DNA from: Bugula neritina
Lineage: Eukaryota > Bryozoa > Gymnolaemata > Cheilostomatida > Bugulidae
Direction of reading: 5' to 3'
Length of the DNA: 64,000 nt
Assembly: GCA_964035545.1 (NCBI GenBank)
Contig: OZ037766.1
Coordinates: 6,053,722-6,117,721, forward strand
Shown: positions 58,401-64,000 of the stretch, one piece after another
Layout: each line of letters begins with the position of its first letter
Position numbering within the stretch: position 1 is the first letter of the stretch
The notes under the pieces: generated by a model
What the model was told of the DNA's origin: nothing
Seen by the model: only the letters and a program-made list of their open reading frames with translations
Database searches by the model: none
Program-made: the position numbers and the translations under genes

Positions 58401-59760
58401 ACACTGTGTATATAGTGGTGCCAGGTTTCGAGAACGCCAAGGCTGTGAAGAAACTAGAATGTCTGTTTGTGCAGACCCTTCATGACTACGTCACCAAGAA
58501 CTATCCCAGTGAGTATGCTTACTACTATATACTTACTACTATACTCTTACTTACTGCTATATACTTACTACTATACTCACTAGTACATACTCACTTAGCA
58601 TATACTCACTAGTAGGTATACTAGTAGTGAGTGCTGTAGAGCTCTACTAACAATGACACTATGGCAGATAAGCTCATATCCTACTGTCACCAAGTATAAC
58701 CATCTGCTACTCTCAACACCTACAGCTACCTCTATTTTCTAGGCATTTGCAGTATTTATTGCCAAAGCTGTGGTTTTCTTGAAAATTTTATATAGCTAAA
58801 AATAAAACCAGTAAACATAAATTCAGCTGAAAGTCATATTTGTAAATGTGTAAGCATCCTTTCTCGGCAAAAAAGCATATTTGCGCAATTATGATGTTGT
58901 GTTTATGTATTGGTTTAAAGGTGAACATGCCTATTCTAAAAATCCATGCACAAATGCCTGCACTTTGTAAAATCACTAAAAAAAATTAAATAAGATTTGA
59001 TCAGAAAAGAGTTACTGGCTGTGTTATCCAAACTCTGGCCTACAAGTGCATGCATTGTGTGATGTATCATCACGTTAAAGTTCTAGCTGTTTAATGGGCT
59101 AAAAATGATGGCAACCTACGAAGATGTTGTGCCGATAATATTCTTGAAACATGCACTCAAAGTACAGAGACCTGCTGGTTAGGGGAGCAATGCTAGCGTA
59201 ACTATGCCAAGTATAGAGAAGCCTAGAATTAAGACCCTGTTATGATTTTCCCAACAGCTGCACTATACTTCTGCCCAGCATATGTAGTGTTGTGATATTA
59301 TAGGGTAGATAGGGTCCTAATCAATAGCTTAACTTTAAAACATGCCACCATACAAATTCTCTCCATTCATGCTATGATTAACCTATGATTATGCCTTTTT
59401 TGTTGTTACAAAATAAAGCCTTGAGAACTTTTTACATGAAAACTTGTGTAGAACTAAGATGGCCCCCAAACTTGCAGATTTTAATATTACTAAAAGGTCT
59501 ATCGGCTTGTTTCATTGAAGGAATGTAATTGAAAATGCCAGGAAATCAGCCATTTTGAATTTTAAAAAATAATAAATCATTGGAATGTACTTTACTCTTT
59601 TTTATTTATAGATCAGCCGAAAAGGTTCGAGTCTTTGCTTCGTCTCATCCCCGCTGTGGATAACGCCAGTCAAGCTCACATCAATTCTCTACACAGCATC
59701 AAAGCCAAGGCGCCTCCATCAGAATTGGCGTTTCCACCATTGCATGCAGAAATCTGGTAG
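49480..59760 (+). CDS. Nuclear hormone receptor, NR1-like, 556 aa
   Basis: Ligand-regulated or orphan transcription factor acting in the nucleus. Seven coding exons close to 1,671 nt: 49480-49581, 53169-53310, 53842-54644, 55546-55790, 58107-58243, 58416-58508, 59612-59760. Zinc finger 1 is CAVC...CEGC with P-box CEGCKG followed by FFRR; finger 2 has a five-residue D-box (CSNEEKC) and CQYC. The intron between CEGCK and GFFRR splits the DNA-binding domain. The DBD ends [16 protein letters not shown] Ser-rich hinge of nearly 200 residues follows. The ligand-binding domain has the NR signature [20 protein letters not shown] and ends in a helix-12 motif, PPLHAEIW, so AF-2 looks intact. The signature resembles NR1-type receptors, but the exact subfamily cannot be set by eye. 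Confidence 0.92.
50300..50410. mobile_element. MITE, GAGTTGGGGGTGA family, partial copy
   Basis: AAAAGCAGCACGGAGTTGG ... CCCCCAACTCCAAACTTGC within the first intron of the receptor gene. Confidence 0.5.
53664..53792. mobile_element. MITE, GAGTTGGGGGTGA family, copy 3
   Basis: AGCAGCACCGAGTTGGGGGT ... CCCCCAGCTCGGAGCTGCTT in the second receptor intron, ending 50 bp before exon 3. It extends the exon 3 frame upstream in the genome, but the acceptor at 53,841 removes it. Confidence 0.65.
54676..54870 (+). mobile_element. SINE-like repeat with B-box
   Basis: GTGGTTCGATCTCTAG resembles a Pol III B box. It is followed by the shared core GGTGATGTTGGTAGGGCATT and a 3' part with TTTCTATCAGGAGTCCTCAC. 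Related to 7,345-7,510. Confidence 0.5.
55341..55494. mobile_element. MITE, GAGTTGGGGGTGA family, full copy with target duplication
   Basis: 154 bp. Left end AAATGGTTTTATAAGCAGCT, right end the near-complement. CACACAGAG flanks both sides (55,332-55,340 and 55,495-55,503). An 8-9 bp duplication would fit a hAT-type origin, which is inference. Lies 51 bp before receptor exon 4. Confidence 0.8.
55918..56409. repeat. 17-bp minisatellite, about 29 copies
   Basis: Unit TGCTATACAGTGTAGTC with a second version ending GTAGCC, arranged in blocks. In the receptor intron after exon 4. Confidence 0.95.
58250..58415. repeat. 29-bp minisatellite running into a splice acceptor
   Basis: Units of ACGTACACTGTGTATATAGT with TCATATTCTA. 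The last unit ends GTGTATATAG, which is the acceptor of receptor exon 6. Confidence 0.85.
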
Positions 59761-60668
59761 TTAGCACCACTTCTAGTGCGTTGACCATATTTCCACAGTA
59801 TGAGATGATAACAGTATATTTTAGAAGTCATCCAAACATAAGAATGTACATATACACATGGTTATCTAATAGAGCCAGCTTCCATGTTGATAGCTGGGAG
59901 ATGTATTGCATATCAGCCACTTCTGTTTCATTATACTCTGTACAGCATTATAAGAGGGGCCTAATTATTCTAATTACCAAGAAGTAGCAATTATTATTAT
60001 CATCACACATTCTTTATTAGGTACAAGGTACTATATACTTTACTGGTTTGTATATTTCAATAGACACATGGTTATGTGCCTGGAGGTAACTTGATGCTTG
60101 TAGTTATTGTAAATCATAACATAGATATTTTGTATATAACATGTTTAATTTTGTGAAATTCACTCAGTGCCAGACTAATATTTTTATTGTTAGCAGATTT
60201 CAGCATTTGTTATATGATAGTTACGGGTTTAAACACAGAAATGTGATATTTTTTATATGGTTTCTTACTACACAAGGCTTGTAATTTTTCTACAGTGTAA
60301 ATACAAATTGAAATTTTAAACCCTAGTTCAGCTGTGTATGAGTGAAGCTGCATTAACCATTCGGATGGCAATTAATGTAATAAGATTAACCCAGTTGATC
60401 ACGTATCTTGTGTCCTGCTAACAGAAGTTCATGAGGACTCTGGGTGAGTAGGTATGTAGGTCACTGGCATTAAAACATCAGGCCACCTGAGCTACTATAT
60501 TCTACACTCTAGCAGGGATAGATATTATATAGCTTTTATAGAAGAGACTTTGACTGGCTTCTTTTTCACAAGAATTGAAAAGGTATTTTGACAGTGAATA
60601 GAAAATATTTTATTACATATTCGAATTAGAACTCGTAGTTGCACAGAGGTAATAGTTTACATGTAATG
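59761..60668. other. 3' regions of two convergent genes
   Basis: Holds the 3' UTRs of the receptor (+) and cyclin Q (-). No third gene seen. Confidence 0.6.
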
Positions 60669-63534
60669 CTATGGCACAGCGAGTGATGTGACAGCTGTTT
60701 CATTTTCATACATCTCTAAAATCTGAGCCACAAGTTGACTGATGTCTGACAGTCGAATGTCCTCAATAAACACCTAAGAAATTATTATTATGCATTAGTT
60801 ATAGGATATTGTGATTTATAATTTCAGTACATCCCTGGTAGCTAATTGCAAATCAATTGTGCATAAGAGAGAAGCTTAGAATTAAAACCACAAGTAGTTG
60901 AAATGATATAATAATGTAACAAAGAAGCCTGACGGAATGCACTCGTTGAACGCGTGAGGGGTGAAAAATTGGCTACATAGCCACTGTCTAGATTCTTGTA
61001 TACCAGAATATACATGTAATACAAAATCTAATAAACTTCTTCACTTGGGAATTCAAATCATTAGTTATAAGTGAGGGCACATTATAAAAACTATTAATAG
61101 ATTGCATTAGTTCTTTGTATACAGGGCCTGCTGTATGTGCAACACATTTTTACCATCTACTATAGAAGAAAATGTCCCCCCCCCTCCCAGCATAAACCCT
61201 GAAGAGTCTAAAATTGGATCGTCATCTTCAAAAGTGTAGTTACAACCTGAAGGGTATGCCACAAATTTAAATAAAAAGTGCATTACCTTCCACCATGGTT
61301 TCTCTGCATGCTCCTGCATGTATACTTTGATATCACAAGACTCGAGAGCAAGGTAGCAAGACGCCAGCGCCAACTGATCAGGTCTGTTCCTAATGCATAT
61401 CTTAGTGGAGAAACAGTCATTGAGAATGGACCAGGCTATTCTCTGGTAGGGCTCAGTCTCATGTTGGGGTGGCATCCACTCCGTAAGGCTCTTCAGATAA
61501 TGTAGCAGATACTACAACATATTCAATAGTAAATGCAATTACAAGACTTATCTTTGCTTTTAACACCCACTGGGGTAGTTGGCTGGGCTATTGAAACTAC
61601 AAACACAGCCAAGTCAATGACCAGTGGTGAATTCAATAATGATCCAGTAATAATCTAAAAACTATTTGCATCTCCTTTTATCTTAACAAATTTGCATTAT
61701 ATAACTAATTACAACATGTGCTTATATTATAAGTGTACAAAATAATTGAGCAATTACTGGTTAGACATTCTAAGCGCTTCATAAAGAGATACATTGTTGG
61801 ATAGCGGCTCAGTGAGTCAAGAGAGGATAACTTTTACTTGCACTTTGGTACGCTGAAAGAGCAACTAGTCTTTTAGCTACAAACATGTGTTCCTTCCACA
61901 TGAACATGAATATGTATGTTTCAAAATACTATTAATTCACTACTCCAGAGAGCAAATCAGTGTATACTTAATACTTATACTAACTCACAATAACCGTACC
62001 AGTTTTCAATAGCCTAAAACTTGCCTTGTGTGGATAATCGTATGTGAGTTTAAAGTTGAGCACCCGGCAAATGAGAAGTTCAAAGTTGACGACTGTATCT
62101 ACTAGACTACTGTATGTTTGGTCTATCTGCAGAGGAGGTTCTCTGGGGTGCAGCGTTCTGCAGATACAATACACTCATCTACACTAACATATACAACACA
62201 CTCATTTATACTAACATATACAACACACTCATCTACACTTACTTATCATCACTCAAAGTATATTATTTTACAAAAGTTTAGTAAATTATTATATACTAGT
62301 ACTTCCAATACATACATTAGTAGGTCTTACTCTATTTAAATTACCCATAAAACAAATTTTTACTACATAAAAGTTCAACTATTTTATGATATTTATTCAT
62401 ATTTACATTATTAAAAAGTCCTTAGCCTGCATGATAAAAAAAATCCTTTCCATCAAGGGATCTCACAAGGACAGTGACTATAAACTCTCATGAGTTCTTC
62501 ATTTATATTTATGCTTCTGTTTTATAAAGTATACTTATATACAACTTTGTATACTTATTGGTATCATATATACAAGTTTAAAAAATTAACCAAAACAGCA
62601 TCTAACTACGAGGTCAATGAGCAAGTGCAGCTTATGTACTTTATCAGCATATAATGACCACCCACCTGTGTGCTACATTAATCACATCTCTAATTTTCAC
62701 AGGAGTCTCCTCAATTTTACTGGCCAGAAAGAGACAAGTCATTGCAACGACCTGAAATCAATAAATCTCTTTTGAGTAAAAATTATCCACTTGAAACATT
62801 CAACTAATCAAAATATCAAGAAATTAAAATTATTAATATAGTTTTTATGCCAAATTATAACTTTAAAATAACATTATAGAGGGAATAAAACATCACCTAT
62901 AGCATTATAACTGATTCTAAAATGTTCCATGCACTCAAACTTACATACTCATCATAGTGCTCAAGCTGAGCAATGCTGAAGAATTTGTAGAAAAGCCAAC
63001 AGGCATTTGATTTGACCAGTGAACCAACTTCCAACTTTCTAGCTAGAAATATAACACCATTACTAGAGTAGCTAATGTAAGATAATCATAATTATTGGGA
63101 GTTGCACACCCAGTCAGCATATAGCTTCACACTAATTTGGCAAATTTCCAGTTTATTAAATAGTTTATAAGAGTTGGATGAAGACCAGACTTTTGGCTTC
63201 AGTGTTCAACTACAGAAAGAGAATTTCACTTTGATGTAAGAGCAATTAAATACAAAACTATGCAGCATGATTTATAATATATACATATATGGTAGCCTGC
63301 AATATGCAGAGCTGAAATATTATGATTTTAAAATGTGATAATAAATATATGCTTACCACAAGTTGTGATGAAAGATGCAGTTTTAAACAGTTGCTGCTCT
63401 TCACTGGACCAGGTGCACTTTGAGTGTGCCACAGTAGTAGAAGAGCTAGCTGCGACAGGAAGAGTTATCTGCTCTAAGGGTAGAGAACCACCTGCTACTT
63501 TGGTGTGACTCGTCAACATATCCCAGAAACTCAT
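60669..63534 (-). CDS. CCNQ: Cyclin Q (FAM58 family), 274 aa
   Basis: In animals cyclin Q pairs with and activates CDK10. Six coding exons close to 825 nt: 63534-63357, 63042-62945, 62751-62666, 62157-62025, 61511-61287, 60773-60669. Start [10 protein letters not shown]. The first cyclin box spans [15 protein letters not shown] to [14 protein letters not shown] and [11 protein letters not shown]. The second region has [20 protein letters not shown] and [12 protein letters not shown], the pattern I recall for the FAM58/cyclin Q group. Length is close to the usual 250 residues. The fourth intron starts GC (AAG|GCAAGT) rather than GT. The gene is convergent with the nuclear receptor. Other transcription-type cyclins (C, K, L) are less similar by eye. 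Confidence 0.88.
62411..62505 (+). mobile_element. SINE-like repeat, 3' fragment
   Basis: AGTCCTTAGCCTGCATG ... CCATCAAGGGATCTCACA matches the 3' half of the element at 7,345. In a cyclin Q intron. Confidence 0.5.
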
Positions 63535-64000
63535 CTTGTAAGAGTTTATTTTTTAACTAGAAAAACTGCATTGCAAAAGCAAAATGTATCTTTCAACTAA
63601 TAACAGTAGCTCACATTAATACCGCTAGCCTCATATTTTCAATAAAGCAATCTTTGCAGCAGGTGCCCTCAGTTGTAAAGTTGAGTTAGAGGGAGCCTAC
63701 AACTAAGGTAGGTGCAGTAATGGAGACCTACAAGCAGTGCATTTTGGCAAACTATGTTTTTAATCGTAAAAGTGTGGTGTATAGCTTTTACATAACTGAC
63801 ACTGTAAAAACTCTCTGTGCCTCTCCTAAGAAGAGTAACTCATTTTTTCAACAATGTGGAGTCACAAATGTATATAACTTTGCTTTCATGCAGATAATAC
63901 AATAATCTGAGTTAGTGCTAAGCCAATAACCATGTTGAGTTTATTAATGAAAAGTTTGAATTACTTGCAATCATGTCAATTATCAAATGTTGCTATGTTG
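63535..64000. other. Upstream of cyclin Q
   Basis: Likely holds the 5' UTR and promoter of cyclin Q. The 61-codon frame at 63,720 lacks support. Confidence 0.45.

Overview
The window is animal nuclear DNA: AT-rich, dense in introns and rich in repeats. Two conserved metazoan genes anchor that reading: a nuclear hormone receptor (49.5-59.8 kb, +) and cyclin Q (60.7-63.5 kb, -). Both splice with GT-AG introns (one GC-AG) in continuous reading frame. Compact genes, short introns, abundant small inverted-repeat transposons and a receptor set with no close match I recognise suggest an early-branching animal, perhaps a demosponge. That taxon is a guess; animal is not.

Layout. 0.7-1.9 kb (-): an unrecognised 380-residue lysine/glutamate-rich protein. 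5.4-42.3 kb (-): five related genes in one orientation (called A-E here), spaced about 6-7 kb apart. Each encodes a signal peptide, a six-cysteine ectodomain, a stalk starting with an aromatic motif, one transmembrane helix and a variable cytoplasmic tail. Almost every coding intron is phase 1. I worked out the exons by hand; genes B, C and D close into full reading frames of 262, 268 and 270 residues, E into 357 with a tentative last exon, and the C-terminus of A is unresolved. I do not recognise the family; it is the best candidate here for an undescribed system, a lineage-specific cluster of cell-surface receptors.

34.7-42.1 kb (+): a complete Ty3/Gypsy LTR retrotransposon with two 567-bp LTRs that look identical by eye, so recently inserted. 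It sits in the 5' UTR of gene E, in opposite orientation, with a 4-bp target duplication that overlaps the start codon. Its gag and pol lie in different frames and are linked by a -1 slippery heptamer followed by a stable stem.

42.1-49.4 kb: a large palindrome with a TA-repeat centre, short inverted-repeat elements and simple repeats, with no supported gene. 49.5-59.8 kb: seven coding exons of a nuclear receptor (556 aa), with large minisatellites in its introns. 60.7-63.5 kb: six exons of cyclin Q (274 aa), convergent with the receptor.

The remainder is intergenic or intronic sequence holding at least two MITE families, three long palindromic elements, SINE-like repeats and tandem arrays. 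No rRNA, credible tRNA gene or CRISPR array was seen.
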